From contig JADJYW010000004.1 in NCBI GenBank assembly GCA_016719605.1, forward strand, positions 248,001 to 312,000: DNA of 64,000 bases. The letters are read 5' to 3'. The notes below the pieces were generated by a model. That model was not told where the DNA came from, searched no databases, and saw only the letters and a program-made list of their open reading frames with translations. Of this stretch, positions 55,277-63,889 are shown piece after piece (within the stretch, counting starts at the first letter, position 1; the number at the start of each line of letters is the position of its first letter). The stretch is from Lewinellaceae bacterium. Its GTDB lineage: Bacteria; Bacteroidota; Bacteroidia; Chitinophagales; Saprospiraceae. Made by a program: the position numbers and the translations under genes.

Positions 55277-56908
55277 TTACTTTCCGCTCAATAGCGCCCG
55301 GTATCGCGCCTCGTCGTTCAGCAACTTCACGGCTTCCTCTACCTCCGGGTCGTTTTTCAGATTCTTGCGCACCTTGCCGCGCTGGAAGAAATATCGGCCC
55401 ACGATTTCCTGCTCGATCTCGTGCAGGATACGCGCCTTGTGTTTAGTCATCTCCCCTTTTTTCTCGGCAACAACTTTCTTTTCAAGTGCTGCGATGTCGG
55501 CGCCTATCGGGTAGTTTTCGGCAGTAGCCAGGGTCTGAAGTTCCTTGAGTTTTTTCTCCAGCGTGCTTTCGTACTCGAAGTTTTTGCTCTGCACAAAGCG
55601 GCCAAAGTCGTCCCAATCTGTGAATTCAAAGGTTTCGATGGAGTCAACACCTACCGGGTGCTTGAGCATCCAGTCGGTTGCGTAGTCGAAAATCAGGTGT
55701 TGTTCGAGCAGTCCCCGCACGATGCCGGTGGCGGTGTCGTGGGGCAGCAGCACATCGGGGGCAACGCCGCCGCCATCCAGCACACGCCGCCCGTTCCGGG
55801 TTTTAAATACCGCGCGTTCGGCGTCGGGAATGTCCACGGGTGCGCCGTTTTTGTATCGTACCGACTGGATGCAGCGCCCCGAAGGGATGTAGTATTTGGC
55901 CGTGGTGAGTTTGATTTTGGCGTTGTAGCCCACGTCTTTGGTGTTTTGCACGAGGCCTTTGCCGTAGCTGCGCTGGCCGAGCAGCACGGCCCGGTCGAGG
56001 TCTTGCAGCGAGCCGGAGACGATCTCGCTGGCCGAGGCGCTCATTTTGTTGATGAGCACCACGACGGGTATTTTTTCATCAATAGGGCTGTGTGTGGTGC
56101 TGTAGCTGCGATCCCATTCCGGCACCTTGCCTTTGGTACTGGTGATCAATTCTCCCCGGGGGACGAACACGTTGGACACATTGACGGCTTCGTTCAGCAG
56201 GCCGCCGCCGTTGTCGCGCAGATCGAAGATGACACCTTTCAGGTCGGGGTGTTTGGTTTTGAGCGCGTTGAGGGCGTCGGCCACGTTTTTGCCCGCATCC
56301 TGGGTGAAGGTACTGAGGAAAATGTACCCGATACCGTCGGCCACAATACCGCTGTGCGGTACATTTTGCGCCTCAATTTCGCCGCGCTCCAGGGTGATGC
56401 GCACATCCTTTTCCGCACCCGGCCGGCGCACCACGAGGTCAACTTTGGTGCCCTGAACCCCACGCAGGAAGGCCATCACGTCGCTTTCGCTGCGTCCTTT
56501 GGCGCTCTGGCCACTCACGCTCAGAACGGCATCGCCTACCTGAAGGCCGGACTTGTGCGCCGGGCTGTCTTCCAGAATTTCAGTGATGACCACCCAGTCG
56601 CCCATCTTTTTGGCTTCGGCGCCTATGGCATTGTAACGCCCGTCGTAGAGAAAGCGGTAGCCCTCGATATCGGTTTCGGAGATGTAGTTGGTGAACGGGT
56701 CGAGGCCCTCGAGCATGGCATCCAGACCGGTGCGCATCAACTTGCCCGGCTCCAGTTCGTCCACATACGCATGGTTGATTTCCTTGTAGGCGTTGGTGAA
56801 AATTTCGAGGTTTTTGATGATCTTAAAGTACTTGTTGTCTTCAAAACCTTTGAAGGCAAACAGCCCGATGGCGGCTACACAGATGAGCAGGAGAATTTTC
56901 TTGTGCAT
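55277..56908 (-). CDS. S41-family C-terminal processing protease
   Basis: A 543-residue periplasmic serine protease of the CtpA/Prc type. An N-terminal hydrophobic helix (KILLLICVAAIGLFAF) is signal or anchor. A PDZ domain (about 80-170; ITEILEDSPAHKSGLQVGDAVLSVSG) precedes the catalytic domain with the Ser-Lys dyad, Ser292 in MSASASEIVSG and Lys317 in RSYGKGLVQ, spaced 25 residues as in E. coli Prc. It trims C-termini of envelope proteins. The leader on the minus strand contains a tandem repeat (56929-56988) and the -7 box at 57028-57035. Confidence 0.93.
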   Translation of the reverse strand: MHKKILLLICVAAIGLFAFKGFEDNKYFKIIKNLEIFTNAYKEINHAYVDELEPGKLMRTGLDAMLEGLDPFTNYISETDIEGYRFLYDGRYNAIGAEAKKMGDWVVITEILEDSPAHKSGLQVGDAVLSVSGQSAKGRSESDVMAFLRGVQGTKVDLVVRRPGAEKDVRITLERGEIEAQNVPHSGIVADGIGYIFLSTFTQDAGKNVADALNALKTKHPDLKGVIFDLRDNGGGLLNEAVNVSNVFVPRGELITSTKGKVPEWDRSYSTTHSPIDEKIPVVVLINKMSASASEIVSGSLQDLDRAVLLGQRSYGKGLVQNTKDVGYNAKIKLTTAKYYIPSGRCIQSVRYKNGAPVDIPDAERAVFKTRNGRRVLDGGGVAPDVLLPHDTATGIVRGLLEQHLIFDYATDWMLKHPVGVDSIETFEFTDWDDFGRFVQSKNFEYESTLEKKLKELQTLATAENYPIGADIAALEKKVVAEKKGEMTKHKARILHEIEQEIVGRYFFQRGKVRKNLKNDPEVEEAVKLLNDEARYRALLSGK

Positions 56909-56928
56909 ATTTTTTTTAGGTTGGAAGG

Positions 56929-56988
56929 TTTCTGGTTGGAAGGGTTTCTGGTTGGAAGGTTTCTGGTTGGAGGGTTTCTGGTTGGGTC
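56929..56988. repeat. Tandem repeat in the S41 protease leader
   Basis: About four copies of a 15-16-base unit, GGTTGGAAGGTTTCT on the plus strand. In mRNA sense the leader reads as AGAAACCTTCCAACC units: rich in A and C, almost free of G. The rest of the 56909-57225 gap holds only the two divergent gene starts. Confidence 0.75.
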
Positions 56989-57027
56989 AAAATGGAGGCT
57001 TCCGGGTTGGGTGAAAAAAATTTCCGA

Positions 57028-57035
57028 CAAAGTTA
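57028..57035 (-). promoter_or_regulatory. -7 box TAACTTTG of the S41 protease gene
   Basis: Exact TAnnTTTG match on the minus strand about 120 bases before the ATG, so the tandem repeat would lie within the transcribed leader. Confidence 0.4.
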
Positions 57036-57225
57036 CGGGCAATCATTGCGCCAGCATCTTGATTATCAGCAAATTTTGTGGGTCACCTGCCGGACGGCGC
57101 TCTTGTTACGAACACGAACCATTGACATAGTTTTCTGAACACACCCCAGCAAGGAACCCTTCCGGCTGTTCGGCTTTTGGGCGAACAGCCCGTACCTTCG
57201 CCCGCTCATCTATCCTGTCCAACAC

Positions 57226-59763
57226 ATGAACAAATCAAACACGACTCGTACCGCTCTGTTGCATTTTGCGGTTTCGTTTTTTACAGTTTTACTCTTTTTT
57301 GCTCCCCTCGCCGCCCAGCGCCCCGCCAAGCCCTCCGCTTCCGACCTGCACGAGGCGATTAAAAAACTCAATGTGCTTGGCTCTGTATTGTATGTGGCGG
57401 CGCACCCCGACGACGAAAACCAGCGCTTCATTTCCTACTGCGCCAACGAAAAACTGTTCAACGTCACTTACCTTTCCCTTACCCGCGGCGACGGCGGCCA
57501 AAACCTCATCGGCTCCGAACTGAGCGAACTGCTCGGCGTACTGCGCACCCAGGAACTGCTCATGGCCCGCGCTATTGATGGTGGACGCCAACGCTTCAGC
57601 CGTGCCAATGACTTTGGTTATTCCAAAACCCCCGACGAAACGCTGACCATCTGGAACAAGGATGCCGTGCTTTCCGACCTCGTCTGGGCAATCCGCGAAA
57701 CGCAGCCCGATGTAATTGTCAATCGTTTTTCGCACGACAAAAACACGCGCACCCACGGACACCACACCGCTTCTGCCATGCTTGCCGTGGAAGGTTTCGA
57801 CCTCGCCGGCAAAATCGACGCGTACTCCGATCAGCTCAAATTCACCACGCCGTGGCAACCCAAACGGGTGTTTTTCAATACTTCCTGGTGGTTCTTTGGG
57901 GGGCGCGAGGCATTTGAAAAAGCCGACAAAAGCCACCTGTTTTCCATTGACGGCGGGGTGTACCTGCCTTTGAAAGGCAAGAGCAACTCGGAGGTGGCTG
58001 CCGAGGCCCGCTCCATGCACCGCTGCCAGGGTTTCGGTGCCATGAGTAGCCGCGGCGAAGCGCTGGAGTATTTCGATCTCGCTGCCGGCGACCGTCCCCA
58101 ATCCAACGATTTGTTCGAAGGGATCAACACCACCTGGACCCGTGTGCCCGGTGGCGAACCTGTCGGCAAACTGCTTGCCGACGTGGAAAAAAACTACCGT
58201 CCCGACAACCCCGCCGCTTCTGTACCCGACCTGCTCCGCGCCCTGAAACTCGTGGAAGCACTGCCTGACGGTCATTGGAAAAAAATCAAACGCGCAGAAA
58301 TCAAGGAGGTTATCCGAGGGTGCCTCGGCCTCTACCTCGAAGCCACCGCCGCCGAAGCCACGGCTACGCCCGGCGACCCTGTGGCCCTGCGTCTGGAGTG
58401 CATCTACCGGGGCGCACTGCCCGGCGCCGGTGCTGTGGCGCTCAATAGCCTGTCGGTGCTGCCCGGTATTTTTGATACGGCCGTTGCCCAAATACTGGAC
58501 CGAAACAAAGGCTGGGTGCTTGGCAAAACCGTACAACTTCCCGACAATATCGGCTCCACGGCGCCCTATTGGCTGCGACAGTCCTACTCCAGCGGCATGT
58601 ACACCGTGGACGATCAACTGCTGCGCGGATTGCCCGAAACACCGCGCCATTTCAAAGTACGCTGGACGGTCAGTGTAAACGGTACGCCGTTAGACTACGA
58701 AACCGAGGTGGCCTACAAAATCGAGGAACCCGCTATCGGCGAGGTATGGCGACCGTTCGACATCCTGCCGCCGGCCTTTGTGGAACTTACCGAGTCGTGC
58801 TACTTAGTCACGGAAGGAAAAATCCCGGTTACGGTGCGCGTGAAAGCCAACCGTGACAACCTGACCTGCCGCTTGAAACTGCTCAGTCCAGCCGGCTGGC
58901 CAAACTCCCATTCCGCAACCAATCCGCCGGAATTCGTTATAGCCAAAAAAGGCGAAGAACGGGAGTACACGTTCCAACTGGAAGCCTACTCCGGCCCCGA
59001 TCAGATCACCCTGACCGCCGGTGTGGAAATCGGTACCACAACCTACGTCAACCGGCTCGTCACGATTAAATACGACCATATTCCGCAGCAGTATGTGTTG
59101 CTGCCGGCCGAAGCCCGTGCAGCCCGGCTCAACATGGGGGTCACTGCCAAAAATGTGGGTTACTATATGGGCGCCGGCGACGACGGCCCGCAAGCCCTGC
59201 GACGTATGGGCTGCACGGTGACCAATCTGGAGGACAAGGACTTCACCACGGAAAATCTGAAAAAATTGGATGCCGTGGTACTCGGCATCCGGGCCTACAA
59301 CACCCGGGAGGAACTGAAACAACACCAAGCCAAACTGTTCGAGTATGTGCAAAACGGAGGCACTTTGGTGACCCAGTACAACAACAACTTCGATCTGGTC
59401 GTGCAAGATGTGGCGCCTTTGCCCCTTCAATTGGGCCGCGTACGCGTGACGGACGAAACGGCTGAAATCCGCTTTCTGAACCCCGAGCACCCGGCGCTCA
59501 ATACGCCCAACAAGATCACTGCCCGGGATTTTGACGGCTGGGTACAGGAGCGCGGGCTGTATTTTCCCGGCAAGTGGGACGACCAGTACGTCGCCCTTCT
59601 GGGGGCCAACGATCCCGGCGAAGAGCGTGCCGACGGCTCGCTGCTCGTGGCCAAATACGGCCAGGGGCATTTTGTCTATACCGGGCTGGCATTTTTCCGC
59701 CAGTTCCCGGCGGGTGTACCGGGGGCATACCGGTTGTTTGCCAACCTGATCTCGTTGAAATAA
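57226..59763 (+). CDS. PIG-L family deacetylase with long C-terminal region
   Basis: An 845-residue exported protein with a signal peptide (HFAVSFFTVLLFFAPLAAQ) and an N-terminal PIG-L/LmbE domain (about 45-260). Zinc ligands are in AAHPDDE (His60, Asp63) and in the later RTHGHHTAS. The family removes N-acetyl groups from GlcNAc-type substrates. The C-terminal 550 residues add beta-sandwich modules and a glutamine-amidotransferase-like segment (LKKLDAVVLGIRAYNTREEL). It probably acts on a glycan in the periplasm or outside. TACCTTCG at 57193-57200 is a one-mismatch -7 box. Confidence 0.88.
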   Translation: MNKSNTTRTALLHFAVSFFTVLLFFAPLAAQRPAKPSASDLHEAIKKLNVLGSVLYVAAHPDDENQRFISYCANEKLFNVTYLSLTRGDGGQNLIGSELSELLGVLRTQELLMARAIDGGRQRFSRANDFGYSKTPDETLTIWNKDAVLSDLVWAIRETQPDVIVNRFSHDKNTRTHGHHTASAMLAVEGFDLAGKIDAYSDQLKFTTPWQPKRVFFNTSWWFFGGREAFEKADKSHLFSIDGGVYLPLKGKSNSEVAAEARSMHRCQGFGAMSSRGEALEYFDLAAGDRPQSNDLFEGINTTWTRVPGGEPVGKLLADVEKNYRPDNPAASVPDLLRALKLVEALPDGHWKKIKRAEIKEVIRGCLGLYLEATAAEATATPGDPVALRLECIYRGALPGAGAVALNSLSVLPGIFDTAVAQILDRNKGWVLGKTVQLPDNIGSTAPYWLRQSYSSGMYTVDDQLLRGLPETPRHFKVRWTVSVNGTPLDYETEVAYKIEEPAIGEVWRPFDILPPAFVELTESCYLVTEGKIPVTVRVKANRDNLTCRLKLLSPAGWPNSHSATNPPEFVIAKKGEEREYTFQLEAYSGPDQITLTAGVEIGTTTYVNRLVTIKYDHIPQQYVLLPAEARAARLNMGVTAKNVGYYMGAGDDGPQALRRMGCTVTNLEDKDFTTENLKKLDAVVLGIRAYNTREELKQHQAKLFEYVQNGGTLVTQYNNNFDLVVQDVAPLPLQLGRVRVTDETAEIRFLNPEHPALNTPNKITARDFDGWVQERGLYFPGKWDDQYVALLGANDPGEERADGSLLVAKYGQGHFVYTGLAFFRQFPAGVPGAYRLFANLISLK

Positions 59764-59908
59764 GTGTTTAAGTGTTTAAGTGTTTTAGTGCCTCCGTAAC
59801 CTAAACACTAAAACACCTAAACACTAAAACACCTAAACACTAAAACACCTAAACACTAAAACACCTAAACACTAAAACACCTAAACACTAAAACACCTAA
59901 ACACTAAT
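59764..59908. repeat. 16-bp tandem repeats, six full copies plus inverted units
   Basis: From 59801 the unit CTAAACACTAAAACAC is repeated six times, then a partial copy to about 59908. The first 30 bases hold inverted, diverged units (GTGTTTAAGTGTTTTAG), so the region can fold back. It begins at the stop of the PIG-L gene, and the partial copy supplies the stop codon of the minus-strand gene that ends at 59904. Confidence 0.85.
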
Positions 59909-60455
59909 TCATCGCCACTACCACGGGGTCGGAGGCTGGTCGTGTCTTGTGGATGTATTTGATGGTCACCTTTTGCACCAATGCCGGATCATCCACATGC
60001 AGGTTTTCGCCGAGGATGAAGGTGTATGTCCCGCTTTGCGTAAATACCGGCTGGTTTTGATAAACCCCGTAGGTGTACGGGTCGGCTTTGAGTGTGCCGG
60101 TATGAATCGTCAGGGAGGACATGGATGCGAAGCGTTTGCTGTCCACGAGGGGTTTTAATTGGCCCTCTGCTGTTGCGCTCGGGAACACCACATAGAAAAA
60201 GTGTCCTTTGGGGTCAACCACACCGAGGTAGGGTGCGTTTGGTGCAGCGAAATGCAGATCAACGCGTTCGTTTTTGTACAGAGTGGTTGAATTTGCCCAC
60301 ATCCGAGGCCCTTTTTCCGCGAGGGGGGCGCTGATGGTGGCGGGCGAAACAGTGGTGGGGGTGGTTGCGTGTGGCGCGGCGGAACGGCTCGCGTTCCAGG
60401 TTCCGGCGGCAAAAATTGCAACGAGGGGGATGCTGACGCTGATTAGTACTTTCAT
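59904..60455 (-). CDS. Exported protein of unknown function
   Basis: A 183-residue protein with an N-terminal signal or anchor segment (KVLISVSIPLVAIFAAGTW), a Thr/Ala/Pro-rich linker, and a beta-rich domain (RVDLHFAAPNAPYLGVVDPKGHFFYV, DPYTYGVYQNQPVFTQSGTYTFILGE). I do not recognise the family. ATG 60455 is chosen for the signal peptide. Its stop codon is provided by the last repeat unit at 59904-59906, so the native C-terminus may have been cut or extended. The 60456-60605 gap shows no promoter match. Confidence 0.6.
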   Translation of the reverse strand: MKVLISVSIPLVAIFAAGTWNASRSAAPHATTPTTVSPATISAPLAEKGPRMWANSTTLYKNERVDLHFAAPNAPYLGVVDPKGHFFYVVFPSATAEGQLKPLVDSKRFASMSSLTIHTGTLKADPYTYGVYQNQPVFTQSGTYTFILGENLHVDDPALVQKVTIKYIHKTRPASDPVVVAMN

Positions 60456-60605
60456 AATCGTGAGTTTGGTATAAAAACCTGTTAGTCGTGGATTAAAATT
60501 TCGTGCCAACTTCCTTGTAACACGACCGGGTTAGCAGAAAATTTCAAAAAAAGGCGGATTTGGCCCGCGGAATTATTTTTCGGCCCTTTTTTCAAAGTAA
60601 CGGCA

Positions 60606-61715
60606 ATGGATGCAGCAGCCTTTTTCCGGGAAAACTTGCTGGCGTGGCACGCCGGCCATCAGCGACCCATGCCCTGGAAAGGCGAGCGCGACCCCTACAA
60701 AGTGTGGCTCTCGGAGGTGATTCTGCAACAAACACGGGTGGAACAGGGCTTGCCCTACTACGAGCGATTTGTAGTTGCCTATCCTACGGTACGCCACCTG
60801 GCCGAAGCGCCGGAGGACGACGTCTTCAAAAATTGGGAAGGGCTGGGCTACTACTCCCGCGCCCGAAACCTGCATGCCGCAGCCCGATATATCGCCTCCG
60901 ATCTCGGGGGGGTATTCCCCGATACCTATGCTGGTATTCGGGCGCTGCAGGGGGTGGGTGACTACACGGCTGCAGCCGTTGCTGCGTTTGCTTTCGGCCT
61001 TCCGTATGCTGTGCTCGACGGCAATGTCTATCGGGTGCTGGCGCGTTTTTTCGGCATTGAAACGCCCACAAACAGCCCGGCTGCCAAGCGGGAGTTTTCG
61101 GCGTTGGCTCAACGGCTACTTGACTCCGCCCGACCCGGCGCATACAATCAGGCTATCATGGATTTTGGTGCCGGGCAGTGCACGCCGAAACAGCCCGCGT
61201 GCGCTACCTGTCCGTTGGCGGCGCATTGCGTGGCGGCACGTTCCGGTTCGGTAGCCCGGTTGCCGGTGAAAGCCCGGGCCGCTCCCAAACAGTCGCGGTT
61301 TTTCGCCTATGCCGTATTTTACCACGGCGATACGGTGTGGGTGCGCCCGCGTACGGGCAATGATATCTGGCAAAATCTGTACGAGTTCCCGCTGCTCGAA
61401 CTCCCCGAGCCGCCCGGCGATACAGCCGCGTTGCCGGGGCTGCTGCTGAGTCGTTTTTTTCCAAACGGCGCCCCGCCCGGAACGGCACTGCGCGGCATTT
61501 CCAAACCTTACCGGCAGACACTTTCGCACCGTGTGGTGACAGCCGTTTTTTGTGAATTTGATTTTCCTGAAAATTTTAAAGTTGCTGATTTTCAGCAAAA
61601 TAACCTGTCCGGGTTCCAGCAAATTGAACAGTTTAAATTAAAAAAAATACTTGCTGTGCCGCGTATTGTTGCATGGTTTTGGGAGGGAAAGACCGTAACT
61701 TTCGGGGACATTTAA
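60606..61715 (+). CDS. mutY: A/G-specific adenine DNA glycosylase
   Basis: A 369-residue MutY, which removes adenine mispaired with 8-oxoguanine. Catalytic Glu37 (LSEVILQQT) and Asp138 (AVLDGNVYR) match E. coli MutY positions exactly. The 4Fe-4S cluster cysteines are Cys192, Cys199, Cys202 and Cys208 (CTPKQPACATCPLAAHC). The C-terminal NUDIX-like domain that recognises 8-oxoG follows (about 225-350). It is 29 bases before ssb, with FNR behind, so these three may form an operon. Confidence 0.96.
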   Translation: MDAAAFFRENLLAWHAGHQRPMPWKGERDPYKVWLSEVILQQTRVEQGLPYYERFVVAYPTVRHLAEAPEDDVFKNWEGLGYYSRARNLHAAARYIASDLGGVFPDTYAGIRALQGVGDYTAAAVAAFAFGLPYAVLDGNVYRVLARFFGIETPTNSPAAKREFSALAQRLLDSARPGAYNQAIMDFGAGQCTPKQPACATCPLAAHCVAARSGSVARLPVKARAAPKQSRFFAYAVFYHGDTVWVRPRTGNDIWQNLYEFPLLELPEPPGDTAALPGLLLSRFFPNGAPPGTALRGISKPYRQTLSHRVVTAVFCEFDFPENFKVADFQQNNLSGFQQIEQFKLKKILAVPRIVAWFWEGKTVTFGDI

Positions 61716-61744
61716 ATCATTCATTTTTAAAAATTGCTTGAACC

Positions 61745-62194
61745 ATGATTAACAAAGTAACCCTCATCGGCAATCTCGGGGCAGACCCGGAGGTTCGCCA
61801 CCTCGAAGGCGGCGTTAAGGTCGCCCGCTTTTCTCTGGCTACAAACGAACATTACAAAGACAAGGACGGCAACTTCCAAACGATCACGGAGTGGCACAAC
61901 GTCGTGGTTTGGCGCGAAATGGCTGAACGCGCGGAAAAGACCTTGAAAAAGGGTTCGCTCGTCTATGTTGACGGCAAAATTTCTTACCGGAAATACACCA
62001 CGCAGGAGGGCCAGGAACGATACATTACGGATATTGTTCCGAACTACTTCCGCTTGCTCGAACGCCGCGAGGGTGGGGCAGACAACCGTTTCCCGCCCGC
62101 CGAAAATGCGCCGGCCGGCAAAAGTTCCGAAATGCCCGTAACGGCGCCGCCAATAGAGGCAACCCCTGCCGGTGGCGAGGACCTGCCGTTTTGA
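61745..62194 (+). CDS. ssb: Single-stranded DNA-binding protein
   Basis: A 149-residue SSB: an OB-fold (about 1-105; NKVTLIGNLGADPEVRHLEG, TEWHNVVVWREMAERAEK), a flexible linker and the acidic tip GGEDLPF, the partner-binding tail of the family (DDxPF consensus). It coats single-stranded DNA in replication and repair; a TAACTTTC box at 61695-61702 is a weak promoter candidate. Confidence 0.96.
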   Translation: MINKVTLIGNLGADPEVRHLEGGVKVARFSLATNEHYKDKDGNFQTITEWHNVVVWREMAERAEKTLKKGSLVYVDGKISYRKYTTQEGQERYITDIVPNYFRLLERREGGADNRFPPAENAPAGKSSEMPVTAPPIEATPAGGEDLPF

Positions 62195-62220
62195 CGGGCG
62201 GTGTAAAAACAAGACAATCT

Positions 62221-62946
62221 ATGACCACCTGGTACAACAGCATCGTCACCAAAATCGAACAGGCCACTCCGAATGTGCGCCGGTTCTGGCTGACAACCCC
62301 GGATACGCAGCGGCCTGATTTCCGGGCAGGACAGTTCATCACGATGGACCTGCCTGTGGGCGAAAAACGTCTGCAACGCTGGCGCAGTTACTCCATCGCC
62401 GGCGCTCCGGGCGACGACCCGGATTTGCTGGAGCTCTGTATTGTGCGGGCGCCCGACGGGCTGGCCACGCGCTACCTGTTCGACGAGGTACATGCTGGGA
62501 GTACCATCCGCTGGAAAGGCCCCGAGGGTACGTTTTGTTTGCCGGAAAACCTGGAAAAGGATTTGGTACTGATTTGCACGGGCACGGGCGTGGCGCCGTT
62601 TCGCAGCATGCTGCGGGACTTGCACCACACTGGCAAGCCGCACCGGCACATACACCTCATTTTTGGCGCCCGCACCGAGGCCGATATCCTGTACCGCGCC
62701 GAGTTGGAGGAACTCGCGCGCACCCTGCCGGACTTCAGGTACGACGTTGCCCTGTCTCGCCAACCCGAGTGGGGTGGCTATCAGGGTTATGTGCATCAAA
62801 TTTATCTGGAACAATACGCACAAAAACGTCCCGACGTGGCTTTTTACCTTTGCGGCTGGAGCAACATGATAGACGAGGCTGTAGCCAATCTGCTGGTTAA
62901 ACTGGGCTACGAGCGCTCGCAAATTCACTATGAATTGTACGGATGA
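62221..62946 (+). CDS. Ferredoxin-NADP reductase-like flavoprotein
   Basis: A 241-residue FNR-superfamily protein: an FAD-binding barrel (about 1-100; RSYSIAG binds flavin) and an NAD(P)-binding domain (about 105-235; CTGTGVAPFRSML, then LIFGARTEADILYRAEL). No iron-sulfur or oxygenase domain is present, so it is a stand-alone reductase passing electrons between NAD(P)H and ferredoxin or flavodoxin, perhaps linked to PFOR. ATG 62221 starts the canonical barrel. Confidence 0.88.
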   Translation: MTTWYNSIVTKIEQATPNVRRFWLTTPDTQRPDFRAGQFITMDLPVGEKRLQRWRSYSIAGAPGDDPDLLELCIVRAPDGLATRYLFDEVHAGSTIRWKGPEGTFCLPENLEKDLVLICTGTGVAPFRSMLRDLHHTGKPHRHIHLIFGARTEADILYRAELEELARTLPDFRYDVALSRQPEWGGYQGYVHQIYLEQYAQKRPDVAFYLCGWSNMIDEAVANLLVKLGYERSQIHYELYG

Positions 62947-62988
62947 ATAAAAAAATCTGCGTCTAATCCGCGCTGCGCAGCATCCGTT

Positions 62989-63035
62989 TTATCCGCGTCC
63001 CACCTGCTTGATCAACAGCGGTGGGACGCGGATAA
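62989..63035. terminator. Perfect 16-bp hairpin between convergent genes
   Basis: TTATCCGCGTCCCACC at 62989-63004 is repeated inverted without mismatch at 63020-63035, with a 15-base loop. It lies between the FNR gene and the T9SS gene, so it probably works as a bidirectional terminator; there is no T-run, so it may instead be a REP-like element. Confidence 0.55.
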
Positions 63036-63076
63036 GACGCACGTTCCCGGCGGACCCGTTTTTCTTTCGTAGGATC

Positions 63077-63760
63077 TTATCGCTTGACGATTTCCGCGGC
63101 CTGGAATGCACGACCTTGCTGGTCTTCCAGTATCAGGATGTATGTGCCGGCCGGTTGTTGGGCCACAGAATACTGTTCGCCCGGGTTTGCAGTAAAACGC
63201 GCTACCTCGCGGCTGTCCAGAGCAAGCATGCGGATGCTGCGTACGGCATCGGCGTTTTCCAACTGGAAATACTCGGCAGTCGGGTTCGGATAAACCTTCA
63301 CATTAGCCGTCGGCAGCGGGTTGTCCGTGCCGGCGAGGGGGGATGTAAACAGGTAAGTGACCGTGACGGTATCGCTTGCGATATTGACGTTGGACATTTT
63401 CAGGCGGATCACGGAGGAGGCGCCGACAATGCTGTCCCAGTTCAGGAAGTGCATAATAATAGCGCCCGATGCACCGGCATCCAGATCAAAAGTGCGGGTG
63501 CTGACAAAAGGGGTGTAGCAGAGATTGATATCGCAAACCTGGGACTCGCAGCCATTGGTAATATCCACAATGGTGCGTTCCCACCGGATAGTCTGCATGG
63601 CATTGGTTGTGTTGGTAATGGTGAAGTGGCCTTCGACATCCGGAATCTGGTGTGGGGCAACAGTCCAGACTTCGGTGGCACTCACGTTAAAGGAGGATTG
63701 AGCAGAAGCAACGGCCGTAAAGCCGGCAAGCAGCAGCAGCGTAGTAAAGAGACGTTTCAT
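63077..63760 (-). CDS. T9SS-sorted secreted protein
   Basis: A 227-residue protein with a signal peptide (KRLFTTLLLLAGFTAVASA), a beta-sandwich domain (about 22-150) and a C-terminal type IX secretion sorting domain (about 155-227; VKVYPNPTAEYFQLENADAV ending EIVKR), which sends proteins to the cell surface in Bacteroidota. Two Cys pairs may form a disulfide (CESQVCDINLC). Function of the passenger domain is unknown. ATG 63760 fits the signal peptide; 63766 is also open. Confidence 0.85.
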   Translation of the reverse strand: MKRLFTTLLLLAGFTAVASAQSSFNVSATEVWTVAPHQIPDVEGHFTITNTTNAMQTIRWERTIVDITNGCESQVCDINLCYTPFVSTRTFDLDAGASGAIIMHFLNWDSIVGASSVIRLKMSNVNIASDTVTVTYLFTSPLAGTDNPLPTANVKVYPNPTAEYFQLENADAVRSIRMLALDSREVARFTANPGEQYSVAQQPAGTYILILEDQQGRAFQAAEIVKR

Positions 63761-63800
63761 AAGCAAGTGTCTGTTTTTAGCAAGTTGTGTAATAATTAAA

Positions 63801-63808
63801 CAAAGGTA
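63801..63808 (-). promoter_or_regulatory. -7 box TACCTTTG of the T9SS protein gene
   Basis: Exact TAnnTTTG match on the minus strand, about 40 bases before the ATG; no clear -33 element. Confidence 0.4.
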
Positions 63809-63889
63809 GGCAAGGCAGCCGGAACTCCCGCCCTAATTTTGTTTCGTACTTGGCCTTTGTGGCTATGTTGTATGCCAATAGCAAAAATT

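Noticed and set aside
59801..59908. CRISPR array
   Set aside because: The 16-bp units are directly contiguous with no spacers and no cas gene is present.
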